A DNA stretch of 64,000 nt from Alicyclobacillus sp. (GCA_023511725.1 JAIMAY010000002.1:62001-126000), one strand, 5' to 3'. Counted from the stretch's first letter, positions 1 through 8,345 are shown. Translations and numbers: made by a program. The notes: generated by a model not told the origin, from the letters alone.

Positions 1-736
1 GCGGCGGAGACGCCATGGCCATTCTTATGAACAGGTCGAGATCCAACCTCTCTTCCGCAAGACAGGCCAACCGTTCAAACAAGGGACCGAGTTCTCCGCG
101 CTCGAGCGACGGGACGAGACCGAGATGGCGTTCCGGAAGACGGACCTCCGGGTCCCTGGGCACGCCGCCCAAGACAGGGACACCACAAGCGGATTCCACC
201 GCCTCCCGCACGAGCGCCAGGTGCCCGCTGCTGGCAATGCCATTGGCGATGACACCCTCCACCCGCACATCCGGCGCCATTCTCAGGTATCCGAGCACCA
301 GCGCTGCTGCGCTGCGCGCTAAACCGGACACGTCCGCCACCAGCACCACCGGCGCATCCAACAGACGCGCGATGTCGACCGTGCTACCTTCGTCGGACGC
401 CGCCGAGCGGCCGTCGTACATGCCCATCACGCCTTCGATGACGGAGATGTCGGCATCGCGGCTGGCCCGCTCAAACACCTCGCGGACGATGTCGGGCGAA
501 CCCATCCAACTGTCAAGGTTGCGGGATGGACGGCCGGTGACCGCCCTGTGATAGGTCGGATCGATATAATCCGGCCCCACTTTAAAGCCCTGCACGCGCA
601 GGCCGCGTCTCCGCAGGGCCGCCATCACGGCAAGCGTCACTGTGGTCTTGCCGACGCCGCTGTGCGTCCCGGCGATGACGATACGCGGCCGACACGCACG
701 CCATGTACCTCCGTCCACAGGCTCACCCCGTTCCAT
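1..736 (-). CDS. cbiA: Cobyrinic acid a,c-diamide synthase (CbiA/CobB), 3' end beyond window
   Basis: Reading the minus strand from an ATG at 736 gives an open frame that runs off the window start, so only about 245 N-terminal residues are seen. It begins MERGEPVDGG and has a deviant Walker A loop, GTHSGVGKTT, near residue 24. The segments GFKVGPDYIDP and SVIEGVMGMYDG follow, both typical of the CobB/CbiA amidotransferase family. These enzymes amidate the a and c carboxylates of cobyrinate using glutamine and ATP in cobalamin synthesis. The glutaminase domain lies outside the window. The start is 8 nt past the folD stop, so the two are probably co-transcribed. No good Shine-Dalgarno is visible, which leaves the exact start uncertain. 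Confidence 0.85.
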   Translation of the reverse strand, partial: MERGEPVDGGTWRACRPRIVIAGTHSGVGKTTVTLAVMAALRRRGLRVQGFKVGPDYIDPTYHRAVTGRPSRNLDSWMGSPDIVREVFERASRDADISVIEGVMGMYDGRSAASDEGSTVDIARLLDAPVVLVADVSGLARSAAALVLGYLRMAPDVRVEGVIANGIASSGHLALVREAVESACGVPVLGGVPRDPEVRLPERHLGLVPSLERGELGPLFERLACLAEERLDLDLFIRMAMASPP

Positions 737-744
737 CGGCCGAG

Positions 745-1656
745 TCAGGTACCGGTACCCATCCGCACCACCGAGCGCCGTCCATCGGTCGCGGAGGCTT
801 CCCGGTCCTTGCTGCCCGCGAACCGCTGCGCTTGCACCGCGTCCATCAGGTTCGCAAACAGTTGCGCGGTAGTCACCACGCCCACCCCACCGGGCACCGG
901 CGTCGCAGCGCGCACCCGCTGCGCGGCCTCCGGCGTCACGTCGCCAGCAATCCCGCCGCCCGGCAACGGGTGGATGCCCACGTCGACGAGGGCGAGATGG
1001 CGATGCACCATGTCCGGCGTGATAAGCCCACGACAACCTGCAGCGATGATGCCGATCTCGCCCCGCCGCAAATGCTGCCCGACATCACGGGTGGCCGCGT
1101 GGCACACATGCACCGTAGCCTCCGCCTGGAGCAGCAGGTCCAGCAGCGGACGACCCACGGTACGCCCACAGCCGACCAGTACCACCTCGCGGCCGCGCAG
1201 GAGCTCGCCGTAATACTCGAGTAACCGCATCACCGCCAGGGGTGTCGCCGGAATGTGAGGACCCGTCTCGGCCCACGGCACCACCGTTCGGCGCAACCCG
1301 TCCACGTCTTTCACAGGTGGGATGGCCTGAATCACCGCGGCGACATCGACGCTCGGCGGCAGAGGCAGTTCCACCAGGATGCCATGCACCCGCGGGTCTT
1401 CGCCCAGCGCCCGAACCCTGCGCAGCCAGGTCTCGGTACCGGCGGTTTCAGGGAGGGTGTGAACCTCCACACGAATCCCCAGCTCGATACCACGCTTCTG
1501 CTTCGCCTTGGCGTACGTCCGAGCAGCACCCCGGCCCTCCGCCAGCACCACGGCCAGCGTCGGCATGACACCCTCGGCATGGTAACACGAAGCCTGGCGC
1601 CGCACATCCTCCAACAGCGACTCCGCCACCGGTTTGCCCGCCCACCAAACGGTCAT
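745..1656 (-). CDS. folD: FolD-like methylenetetrahydrofolate dehydrogenase/cyclohydrolase, divergent
   Basis: A 303-residue FolD-family protein (bifunctional NADP-dependent 5,10-methylene-THF dehydrogenase and cyclohydrolase). The ATG at 1656 is chosen because AGAGGTGA lies 8 nt upstream; a GTG four codons earlier overlaps that site. The catalytic Tyr-x3-Lys is present (TYAKAK, Y48/K52), as are PVKDVDG (Asp119) and TPVPGGVG. Several family motifs deviate. LVQLPLP is LVELPLP, so the Gln that partners the catalytic Lys is Glu. The GRS-IVG-P nucleotide loop reads GCGRTVGRP. The usual GVGPMT reads GVGVVT. It lies directly upstream of cbiA. It may be a second FolD paralogue with altered activity; family membership is secure, bifunctionality is not. 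Confidence 0.82.
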   Translation of the reverse strand: MTVWWAGKPVAESLLEDVRRQASCYHAEGVMPTLAVVLAEGRGAARTYAKAKQKRGIELGIRVEVHTLPETAGTETWLRRVRALGEDPRVHGILVELPLPPSVDVAAVIQAIPPVKDVDGLRRTVVPWAETGPHIPATPLAVMRLLEYYGELLRGREVVLVGCGRTVGRPLLDLLLQAEATVHVCHAATRDVGQHLRRGEIGIIAAGCRGLITPDMVHRHLALVDVGIHPLPGGGIAGDVTPEAAQRVRAATPVPGGVGVVTTAQLFANLMDAVQAQRFAGSKDREASATDGRRSVVRMGTGT

Positions 1657-1720
1657 CTCGTGGGTCACCTCTTGTCGGATTCCGCAGCGACGACCCGGTG
1701 GCTTGTGCCAGAAACGACAC

Positions 1721-1757
1721 GGCCGCCTGGGTCAACGTCTGCGATGCCCAGGCGGCC
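1721..1757. other. Inverted repeat between dabA and folD
   Basis: Perfect 11-bp arms GGCCGCCTGGG and CCCAGGCGGCC are separated by 15 nt. The site lies 137 bp past the dabA stop and 65 bp before the folD start. On the minus strand, the direction of both genes, no T-tract follows, so it is not a standard intrinsic terminator. It could be a folD leader hairpin. The rest of the 237-bp gap shows nothing recognisable. Confidence 0.35.
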
Positions 1758-1893
1758 GGCAATTTTCCTTACGACCGCACTCCCCTGTGGTGCTCCACTT
1801 TGTCCGCCAGTCATGCGGTCGCTATCCGATTGTGTCCAGAAAGCAGGATAACACCCGTGCTTCCCAGCGTCAAGGGGATCCCTTGCCAACACG

Positions 1894-4527
1894 TCACACC
1901 TGCACGGTCACTGCCTCTTCCCCTCTCGACCACTCGCGCCAGTGGCCGCTTACCGGATCAATACTTGCCAGGCGCAACCACCCGCCGGCCACCTTGCGGC
2001 GAAAAGCGGGATCCCTTTCCAGCAGGCGCTCGATCACGCCATCCGGCGCCTCCACCACCACCCACAGGCGCAGGGGTGCATGCTGGAGGGTGCGGTCATC
2101 CGCCGCAACGGACTGCCATGGGAGGCCGGCGAGCAGGTCGCTCCCGTTGCCCTGCATGACGCCGATGCCGCACGTCACCGTCTGCGTCGTCTTGCTGCCG
2201 CTACCGTACACGTCAGGCGATACGGTCGACGCGTAGTATTGCAAATTGATCCACTGGGCGACCGTCACCGGGCCCGCAACGATGGCGGCGAGTCTGTCTC
2301 CGTCCGGATCCAGCCGCCAGTCGTAGCTGTGCAGGAACACACGGCCATCCCAGGCGTGACCCTGGGTGAGCTGGCGGCGCCCGACGACGAACGCGAAATT
2401 GCCCGCCAGCCCCCACTCCGGCCTCACCTCGCTCCAATCCCCGGCCCTCCGCAGCGCTGCTTCCTCCGCCGACGCGCGAGGCCAAGGATCAGGCAATTCC
2501 CGCAGCCGCTCGGCCGTCGTCTCGCGCTGCACCTCGTGGAGCGCCTGCCTCAGCATCAACCACGCGGTCTGCGCGCGCGACGGCAACGGCGGTACGTCCA
2601 GCCACTCCAGCGTATCCGTCGTCGTGATGTGCTCCGCGGCGACAAACACCGTGTCCTCGGGGATCTCGATATCATATTCGGCCGCCAGACGGGTGCGCAC
2701 GTCCTTGCGGTTGCAGATGGCGGCAAACACCCGCGCATTCCAGCGTCCGGCCGCGCCTCCGCAGGCACCGCAGTCCAGCGAAGCGGCGTGCGCGTTGTTG
2801 GCACTCCGGCTTTCGTGACCGCAGACCACCACGAGCGGCGCAAACGACGTGAGTCCGATGCTCCGTAGCAACCCGCCGGCGATGTCGACCATCTCGCTGA
2901 CGGTGAAGCCCAGCGGTAATACGCCGTTCTCGACCTCGGCCTCGGGCGACGCCGTCCGTTCGATCACGGCCTCTGTTCCGCGCGGCCGCTCCAACGCGTT
3001 CGCCGCTTGATGCAGGACGTACCCCGCGCTGCCAGGCGCCAGGGTGCGCGCGATGGCGTACAACCCCAGCCACGGCCCGGACAACTCCGGTAAGGCGAGT
3101 GCGGCGACGACATGCTGCTTCACCTTTTTGAACACATCCCCGGGCAGCCGCAGGGCGTTGCGGCGCGAGCGCTGCCGCGCCAACGCCGGTTGCGGCAACA
3201 CCTCCTGCACCTCGACCACCGGTGTGACGATGGCCGGGCAGGACGGATGCGCGTAGGGGCTGTCGAGATCACGCGTGCGCATCGGCAGGTTGTAAAAGCC
3301 CGCGCAACCGTAGGTTTCAAACGGTCCGGCGGCCTCAATCCGCCTGCGGAAGCGTTCGGATCGGACGTCGATGCAAAACAACAACTGCGCGATGGGTGCA
3401 TCCAGCGATGGCCACCGTCCGCTGGTCATCCGTTCGCGGAGCACTTCACCATAGCTGTCCTCCCATGCCTCGAGCCACACCTGCCATCGCCCCGCCCGCA
3501 GGAACTGGTGCAACGCAGCCAGGGTCTGTCGCCGCAGCGCCCTGGGAAGCGTCTCCCAGCGAGCTGGCGTCATCTGTGCATGCTGTACGAGGGCGGACAG
3601 CAGCGGTACCACGGCCTCCGCGTGATGCACCGGGTCCACAGCGGCAAACGCCCGCCGCTCTCCGTTCAGGATGCGCTCGAGCGAGATGCGGAGTGCCAGA
3701 TAGTCGACGACGAAGCCGAGTTCATCCCCCGCCTCGTGTCCCTCCCAGCGCAGCAGCCCAACCCACCCTGGCAGCGCCGCCAGGTGCGCCCGGAGATAGT
3801 CCACCGCTGCATCGCGCGGTACGCCCAAGTGCCCCAAACCTTCGCGCACCGCCAAGGCCGGGTCCTCGGGCAGTGGGCCCATCCGCCGCCGCTCGCGGCG
3901 GGTGAGTCCGGGATCGGCGGAAGCCAGTCGACGCCACGCCCCGTACAATCCGGCATCGCGCCCGGGCAGCCGCCAGGCCGCCTGACCGCGGTCCAGGAAC
4001 AGCTTGCACCAACGAATGGTGAGCAGGGTCAGCCGGCGAGCGAGGTCCGGCGACGCGTCGGTGACCAGTCGAACCGGTGGATACGCGCTGGGCGCCTCTC
4101 CGCGAGCCACCGTCCGTTCCGCCCACTGACGGACCTCCGGTGCCGCATCGCCGCAGGGCAGCTCTTCCACCATCAGCAGGTCGCGGCACAAGCGCCCCAG
4201 CTGAGGTCGCAGCGAGCTTGGCAGATGCGCCTCCATCCACGCTCGCAGGCGGCGCTCCAGGTGCTGCGGGTGGATGTCGCCGTGCTCGAGGGCGGATCGG
4301 AAAACGGTCAGCGAAGGGTACAGACGCGTCCCCTGCAGGTCCTGCAGCATGCCCATGGCGTCCTCAAACCGGATGTGCTCCAGCGCCGGCCACGGGTGAC
4401 GGGCGATGAAGATAGGTAGCGGCCACTGCAGTGCCACCACATCCAACGCCTCTCGAACCCAATCGCGCACATCCTCTGAGGATGTAGCGCGACGCGTGGC
4501 GCGTTCGTCGGGTATGCGGATGCTCAT
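1894..4527 (-). CDS. dabA: Inorganic carbon transporter subunit DabA (DUF2309/UPF0753, MpsB)
   Basis: An 877-residue DUF2309 protein, the cytoplasmic carbonic-anhydrase-like subunit of the DAB (MpsAB) system that accumulates bicarbonate using cation flux through its membrane partner. The four zinc/active-site ligands known from Halothiobacillus DabA are visible at matching spacing: Cys385 and Asp387 in FCIDVRSE, His571 in CGHESRS and Cys586 in LDCGACG. The H-to-C distance of 15 equals that of the reference protein. An N-terminal RHPWP motif near residue 43 is also typical. Its ATG overlaps the dabB stop by 4 nt (ATGA), indicating translational coupling, and AAAGGAGG precedes it. Length is normal for bacillary homologues. 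No reason to doubt activity. Confidence 0.95.
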   Translation of the reverse strand: MSIRIPDERATRRATSSEDVRDWVREALDVVALQWPLPIFIARHPWPALEHIRFEDAMGMLQDLQGTRLYPSLTVFRSALEHGDIHPQHLERRLRAWMEAHLPSSLRPQLGRLCRDLLMVEELPCGDAAPEVRQWAERTVARGEAPSAYPPVRLVTDASPDLARRLTLLTIRWCKLFLDRGQAAWRLPGRDAGLYGAWRRLASADPGLTRRERRRMGPLPEDPALAVREGLGHLGVPRDAAVDYLRAHLAALPGWVGLLRWEGHEAGDELGFVVDYLALRISLERILNGERRAFAAVDPVHHAEAVVPLLSALVQHAQMTPARWETLPRALRRQTLAALHQFLRAGRWQVWLEAWEDSYGEVLRERMTSGRWPSLDAPIAQLLFCIDVRSERFRRRIEAAGPFETYGCAGFYNLPMRTRDLDSPYAHPSCPAIVTPVVEVQEVLPQPALARQRSRRNALRLPGDVFKKVKQHVVAALALPELSGPWLGLYAIARTLAPGSAGYVLHQAANALERPRGTEAVIERTASPEAEVENGVLPLGFTVSEMVDIAGGLLRSIGLTSFAPLVVVCGHESRSANNAHAASLDCGACGGAAGRWNARVFAAICNRKDVRTRLAAEYDIEIPEDTVFVAAEHITTTDTLEWLDVPPLPSRAQTAWLMLRQALHEVQRETTAERLRELPDPWPRASAEEAALRRAGDWSEVRPEWGLAGNFAFVVGRRQLTQGHAWDGRVFLHSYDWRLDPDGDRLAAIVAGPVTVAQWINLQYYASTVSPDVYGSGSKTTQTVTCGIGVMQGNGSDLLAGLPWQSVAADDRTLQHAPLRLWVVVEAPDGVIERLLERDPAFRRKVAGGWLRLASIDPVSGHWREWSRGEEAVTVQV

Positions 4528-6050
4528 CGCAGGACCGCCTCCTTTGCGTAGTGTGCGAGAGAGCGCGGATGGGGCTCCATGGCGTCGGGTCGCGGATCAC
4601 CGATGTGCACCAACCCCAAGTAGAGGCGCACCGCCCAGCGGGACGAGGGAGCCATGGACACCGCCAACCACACCAAGGCGAGGATGGCCAACAGACCCGC
4701 GGCCACGAGCCCCCAGCCTGGGACGCCCGGGACATTCGGCCAGCCCAGCAGCCTGAGCAGTCCAGCGTCCACGCCCATTCGCACCACTTCTGCGACCCCC
4801 GCCGCCACCAACACGCTGATCAGGCCCGCCCAGCGCCCTTCGCGGACACCGCGCACCTGGCGCACGGTGATGGCCAACCCCGCGCCGAGCATCAGGGCGC
4901 TCATGGCGCGCACCGGCTCCTGCGGCACGGCCCACCAATAGAGCAGCGCGAACACCGCACCGGCCAGCCATGGCCACGGCGCCACCCGATTCTCCGTCGC
5001 GCCCGGCGCGCCCAGCACCTGGGCCGGACGGGGAAGGGCGAAGCCGGATCGGAGGAACAGCGTCGCTTTGAACACGCCATGCAAAATCAGATGCACAATG
5101 GCCGCATCGTACGCGCCGATGGCACACTGCATGAGCATCAGGCCCATCTGCGCCATGGTGGACGCCACCAGCTGCCGTTTGTAATCCACCTGCACCAACA
5201 GCACGCCGGTTCCGAGGGCAACACTGATCCACGCGAAGACCAGCAGCAGCGCGTGCGGGACCGGCCCCGCCGCGCCGAGCACAGGCGCCCAGCGCGTGAG
5301 CAGCAGCCCCCCCGCATTCACCAGCCCCGCGTGCATGATGGCGGAGACCGGTGTCGGTGTTACGGCCGATTCCAACAGCCATCGCCCGAACGGCCAGCCG
5401 CCCGCCTGCGCCAACGCGGCCACCACGAGCAATACGCTGATGCCCATCCGGTCGGCCGCCGGCAGCATCTGCACGCGCGCCATCGCCGTCGCCGCGTCCG
5501 CCGTGCCGGTCGCCAGCCCGCACCAGCATGCGGCTGCGATGACCGCGGCGACGCTGAATGCCAGCCGTCTCGCCGTAAGAGCCGCCACCGCTCGTACCGG
5601 CTGACTTTCCCGGGCGAGCGCGATGAGCAACAGAAGGCCGACATCCATCGCAGTCCACGCCACGGCCTCGAGCCACAGCGTCCGGCTCATCCACACCATG
5701 CTCGCCGCGAGCGTGGTCCACGTGATGCCGCCGAAATACGCACCGTAGCGGTGGTCGCCATGCAGATAGCGCACGGAAAAGCGTTGGACGATGTATCCCA
5801 GCGCCGCGACGTACAGCCCCATCGCCAAGCCGAGGCCGTCGCTGCGCCACGGCCCCATCGATACTGCCGATCTGTGGACGACGAGCGCCCACAATGCCGA
5901 CAGCACGGGCAGAAGCAGTGCACGCACATGCCAGCGGACCCACCTGTCGGGCCTACGCGTGCACACCATGATCAGTCCCGTAATCCCTACGACGGCCCAC
6001 GTCCCCAGCCATACACCAAGCGTGAGCACCTGCACCTGCTGCGTGGTCAT
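4524..6050 (-). CDS. dabB: NuoL-like cation-conducting subunit DabB (MpsA)
   Basis: A 508-residue polytopic membrane protein of the NuoL/MrpA (proton_antipo_M) family. The signature stretch is present: AQAGGWPFGRWLLES, then TPVSAIMHAGLVNAGG, and later LHGVFKATLFLRSG, around residues 215-335. It forms the membrane half of the DAB complex, coupling proton or sodium entry to DabA-dependent hydration and capture of inorganic carbon. It is shorter than NuoL (about 610 aa), as usual for DabB. The ATG at 6050 is preceded by GGAGAGGAG. It overlaps dabA downstream and follows mpsC with a 262-bp structured leader in between. Confidence 0.93.
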   Translation of the reverse strand: MTTQQVQVLTLGVWLGTWAVVGITGLIMVCTRRPDRWVRWHVRALLLPVLSALWALVVHRSAVSMGPWRSDGLGLAMGLYVAALGYIVQRFSVRYLHGDHRYGAYFGGITWTTLAASMVWMSRTLWLEAVAWTAMDVGLLLLIALARESQPVRAVAALTARRLAFSVAAVIAAACWCGLATGTADAATAMARVQMLPAADRMGISVLLVVAALAQAGGWPFGRWLLESAVTPTPVSAIMHAGLVNAGGLLLTRWAPVLGAAGPVPHALLLVFAWISVALGTGVLLVQVDYKRQLVASTMAQMGLMLMQCAIGAYDAAIVHLILHGVFKATLFLRSGFALPRPAQVLGAPGATENRVAPWPWLAGAVFALLYWWAVPQEPVRAMSALMLGAGLAITVRQVRGVREGRWAGLISVLVAAGVAEVVRMGVDAGLLRLLGWPNVPGVPGWGLVAAGLLAILALVWLAVSMAPSSRWAVRLYLGLVHIGDPRPDAMEPHPRSLAHYAKEAVLR

Positions 6051-6097
6051 TGCTGTCTCCTCTCCCTACGTCTTACCCCAGCGGGCCGCCGGGCAAC

Positions 6098-6143
6098 AAA
6101 AAACGGCGCGGTCCCGCGATTCCACGGCTGATCCTTGATCAGC
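6098..6143 (-). promoter_or_regulatory. Hairpins plus T-run in dabB leader (possible attenuator)
   Basis: On the minus strand, upstream of dabB, a perfect stem GCTGATC/GATCAGC (6127-6143) is followed by a GC hairpin CGCG-GGAC-CGCG (6107-6118) and then TTTTTT (6098-6103). That order resembles an intrinsic terminator 48-55 nt before the dabB ATG. It could end mpsC transcription or act as an attenuator controlling dabBA. The element GTGGAATCGCG just upstream of the terminator stem recalls the conserved T-box sequence with one mismatch, but no full stem I/specifier architecture was recognised. Confidence 0.45.
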
Positions 6144-6312
6144 TGGAAACCGCAAGGTCCACGCCGGTCTTCCATCCACCGCTCACCGATGGATTGGACA
6201 CCCAAGCATCTGATCCTGGACTCGGTTGCCGCTCCTCTCCGCTCCTCACGGCAAGGTCCGGCCTCCGAATCCTCGAGCCCTGCATTGTCACCTTATGTGA
6301 GGCGATCCGCCC

Positions 6313-6687
6313 TTACTCCCCGGATGACAACTTCTTCTCGAGATCATCATACAACCGAAACACCATGACCCGCTCACCGGTTCGCGTGCTCAGGTCGGTG
6401 AAGAAGCTCTTGACCTCTTCGCCCGTGATCCGGCGGATGATCTCTTTCAAATCCTCCACCCCGGATTCGACGAGGCTGGTCCGCGTTCGTTTCACAGAGA
6501 GCATGCCCTCGTGCGTCTCGCACAGCGCATACTCCGCCGATGACAGGATACCATGCAGCGAGACGATGATCATATCGCGCAGGATGTCTGTCTTAACTGA
6601 GACCGAGCCGCGTCCGAGGTAGTCCTTCTCCCACTTCGTCAGAGCGTTGCTGATCTCCGCCTCGATGCAGCCCTTGGTCTTCGCCAC
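6313..6687 (-). CDS. mpsC: DUF2294/MpsC family protein
   Basis: A 124-residue DUF2294 protein (Pfam family now called MpsC, after the third gene of the staphylococcal mpsABC membrane-potential operon). Family landmarks are GCIEAEISNAL near the N-terminus, YLGRGSVSVKTDILRDMIIV, and ITGEEVKSFFTDLSTRTGERVMVF near the end. The GTG at 6687 is preferred: GGAGGGGAG lies 9 nt upstream and the protein then begins at the family's usual position. TTG/ATG codons 17-18 codons earlier would fall at the predicted transcription start. It is co-directional with dabB-dabA, which supports a shared role in bicarbonate uptake or membrane potential. Its biochemical function is unknown. Confidence 0.85.
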   Translation of the reverse strand: MAKTKGCIEAEISNALTKWEKDYLGRGSVSVKTDILRDMIIVSLHGILSSAEYALCETHEGMLSVKRTRTSLVESGVEDLKEIIRRITGEEVKSFFTDLSTRTGERVMVFRLYDDLEKKLSSGE

Positions 6688-6746
6688 TACCGCGTTCTCC
6701 CCTCCGGCCGCGAACGCCGCCCCGGCCTCGTTGCACATCAAGTCTC

Positions 6747-6776
6747 ATTGTAACGAGTTTTGCCGCGTTGGGGCAA
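6747..6776 (-). promoter_or_regulatory. Promoter of mpsC
   Basis: On the minus strand, -35 TTGCCC and -10 TACAAT are separated by 18 bp. Transcription would start near 6740. This excludes the upstream TTG/ATG codons as efficient starts for mpsC and supports the GTG at 6687. Confidence 0.55.
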
Positions 6777-6833
6777 GAGTTGTGAAGCCCCAGGGGATCT
6801 GTGCTCGGGGCGACAGCCTCGCGAGGGCGGCGC

Positions 6834-7283
6834 TCAGAGCGACTTGGCCATCCGGACGTGTTCGATGCCGGCGTCCAGGAACACCTCGTCGCTCACACGC
6901 GTATAGCCGAGTCGGCGGTAGAAGCCTTCGGCATGCAGCTGCGCGTCCAGCACGGCACGGCGTTTGCCGCGCTCGCGGATGGCCTGTTCGGCGGCCGCCA
7001 TCACCTGCGCGCCGAAGCCCCGCCCGCGCTGATGGCGCAGCACAGCCACGCGCTGCACTTTGCCGGCATCGTCACTGTACGGAATGAGGCGAGCGGTGGC
7101 CAGCGCCGTCCCATCGTCCGCCCGAAGGAGCAGGTGCACGGGCCACACCTCGCCGGCCGGCGGAAGCCTATCCCATTCGTCCAGCTCCTCTTCAGGAGCC
7201 ACGTTCTGCTCACGGATGAACACCGCCTCGCGGATAGCCAGACAGGCGCGCAGATCATCCTCCGTTCTGACGATGGTGACCAC
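6834..7283 (-). CDS. GNAT family N-acetyltransferase (YjcF/ElaA-like)
   Basis: A 149-residue single-domain GNAT enzyme. The acetyl-CoA binding motif A is VQRVAVLRHQRGRGFGAQVM around residues 74-93, with the Q/R-x-x-G-x-G/A loop QRGRGFG. The N-terminal IREAVFIREQNV segment and C-terminal FYRRLGYTRV are typical of the YjcF/ElaA subgroup. It should transfer acetyl from acetyl-CoA to a small amine; the substrate cannot be told from sequence. The start is GTG at 7283 with GGAAAGGAG 8 nt upstream. It stands between mpsC and fadH on the same strand with no obvious functional link. Confidence 0.85.
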   Translation of the reverse strand: MVTIVRTEDDLRACLAIREAVFIREQNVAPEEELDEWDRLPPAGEVWPVHLLLRADDGTALATARLIPYSDDAGKVQRVAVLRHQRGRGFGAQVMAAAEQAIRERGKRRAVLDAQLHAEGFYRRLGYTRVSDEVFLDAGIEHVRMAKSL

Positions 7284-7342
7284 CCGTCCGTCTCCTTTCC
7301 CTGTCCTGCATCACGTGAACGCGTCGGACGTTCACTGGCCCT

Positions 7343-8188
7343 TCATTTGCCGCGTCGCGTCAACTGGGCAATCTGGTCCCACATCTCTGGCGTCAGCCGC
7401 CGGAGGTCGCTGAACTCTCCGGCGCCCTGCAACCACTCACCACCGTCGATGGTCACGACCTCACCGTTGATGTACGCGGCGTAATCCGAGATCAGGTAGG
7501 CCGCCAGATTCGCCAGTTCCTCTTTTTCCCCGACCCGGCCAAGCGGGATCCGTTCCACCATATGGTTCGACAGTTCCGGTGTCGGCGCCAGGCGCGACCA
7601 AGCCCCCTCCGTCGGGAAAGGACCCGGAGCAATGGCGACTTGGCGAATGCCGTACCGCCCCCACTCGACAGCAAGAGAGCGGGTCAGCGCCAACACGCCA
7701 GCCTTGCTCACCGCCGAGGGCACGACATACGCGGAGCCCGTCCAGGCGTAGGTGGTCACGATGTTGAGCATCGTACCCTTCTGCCCGGCTGCAATCCAGC
7801 GCTTGCCGAGTTCCAGCGTGCAGTACACGGTGCCATGGAGCACGATGCCCATGACGGCGTCGAATGCTCGGTGGGACAGGCGCTCCGTGGGGCTGATGAA
7901 ATTCCCCGCAGCGTTGTTGACCAGCACGTCAATCCGTCCAAAGTGGCCCATGGTGGCATCCATCAATTGCCGGACCGCCTCAGGATCCCTCACATCGCAG
8001 GGATGCCAGAACACCTCGCCGATTTCGCTCATCTCCGCCGCCGCCTGCTCCAGCACCTCCGCGCGGCGGCCGCAGATGGCAAGCCTTGCGCCGAGTTCCA
8101 GGAATCGCTCCCCCATCGCTCGGCCGAGGCCCGTGCCTCCGCCCGTGATGAGCACCACCTTGTCCTTGAGCAACCCGGGTTGAAACAC
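7343..8188 (-). CDS. fadH: 2,4-dienoyl-CoA reductase, SDR (DECR) type
   Basis: A 281-residue short-chain dehydrogenase matching the DECR branch that reduces 2,4-dienoyl-CoA with NADPH in unsaturated fatty acid beta-oxidation. The nucleotide loop is TGGGTGLG near residue 15. VNNAAGNF and the family C-terminus GEFSDLRRLTPEMWD are present. The classical YxxxK is replaced by the DECR arrangement: Tyr in TTYAW lies exactly 15 residues, and Ser in PSAVSK exactly 4, before the catalytic Lys. This matches Tyr199/Ser210/Lys214 of human DECR1. The start is GTG with AAAGGGGAG upstream. It is called fadH as in B. subtilis; E. coli fadH is an unrelated flavoprotein. Confidence 0.9.
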   Translation of the reverse strand: MFQPGLLKDKVVLITGGGTGLGRAMGERFLELGARLAICGRRAEVLEQAAAEMSEIGEVFWHPCDVRDPEAVRQLMDATMGHFGRIDVLVNNAAGNFISPTERLSHRAFDAVMGIVLHGTVYCTLELGKRWIAAGQKGTMLNIVTTYAWTGSAYVVPSAVSKAGVLALTRSLAVEWGRYGIRQVAIAPGPFPTEGAWSRLAPTPELSNHMVERIPLGRVGEKEELANLAAYLISDYAAYINGEVVTIDGGEWLQGAGEFSDLRRLTPEMWDQIAQLTRRGK

Positions 8189-8226
8189 CCGTCTCTCCCC
8201 TTTCCGCCCGCACCTTTGGTCTTCGG

Positions 8227-8242
8227 TTCGGATGTGTCCGAA
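8227..8242. promoter_or_regulatory. Palindromic operator candidate upstream of fadH
   Basis: TTCGGA-4 nt-TCCGAA is a perfect 6-4-6 palindrome centred about 46 bp before the fadH start codon. Its size and position suit a dimeric repressor such as a TetR- or GntR-type fatty-acid regulator. The regulator is not in this window. Confidence 0.4.
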
Positions 8243-8248
8243 TCGAAA

Positions 8249-8274
8249 GAAGGCAGGCTTCCTCGCCTGCCTTC
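8249..8274 (-). terminator. Hairpin between repeat array and fadH
   Basis: A perfect 10-bp stem GAAGGCAGGC/GCCTGCCTTC with a 6-nt loop. On the minus strand it is followed by TTTCGATTC, a weak T-tract. It may terminate transcription coming through the repeat array from the lipoprotein gene before the fadH promoter. Confidence 0.45.
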
Positions 8275-8345
8275 AGCTTACCGTGTTGGACGGGTTTTGG
8301 AAAGCCGGCCCGCGCCTCCGCGCGAAAGGAGCCCCAGCAGGGCGC

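Noticed and set aside
1721-1757. Terminator of dabA
   Set aside because: The stem is perfect but no T-tract follows on the minus strand.
3112-4419. Long plus-strand ORF within dabA, and a similar one (4551-6131) within dabB
   Set aside because: Antisense shadows typical of GC-rich genes; low-complexity Arg/His/Gln-rich translations without ribosome sites.
6051-6312. T-box riboswitch upstream of dabB
   Set aside because: Only an 11-nt core-like match; no stem I motifs or specifier seen, and dabBA is not an amino-acid gene. Kept as a generic attenuator.
7343-8188. Inactive SDR because YxxxK is absent
   Set aside because: The Tyr at K-15 and Ser at K-4 match the DECR active site, so the enzyme is expected to be active.
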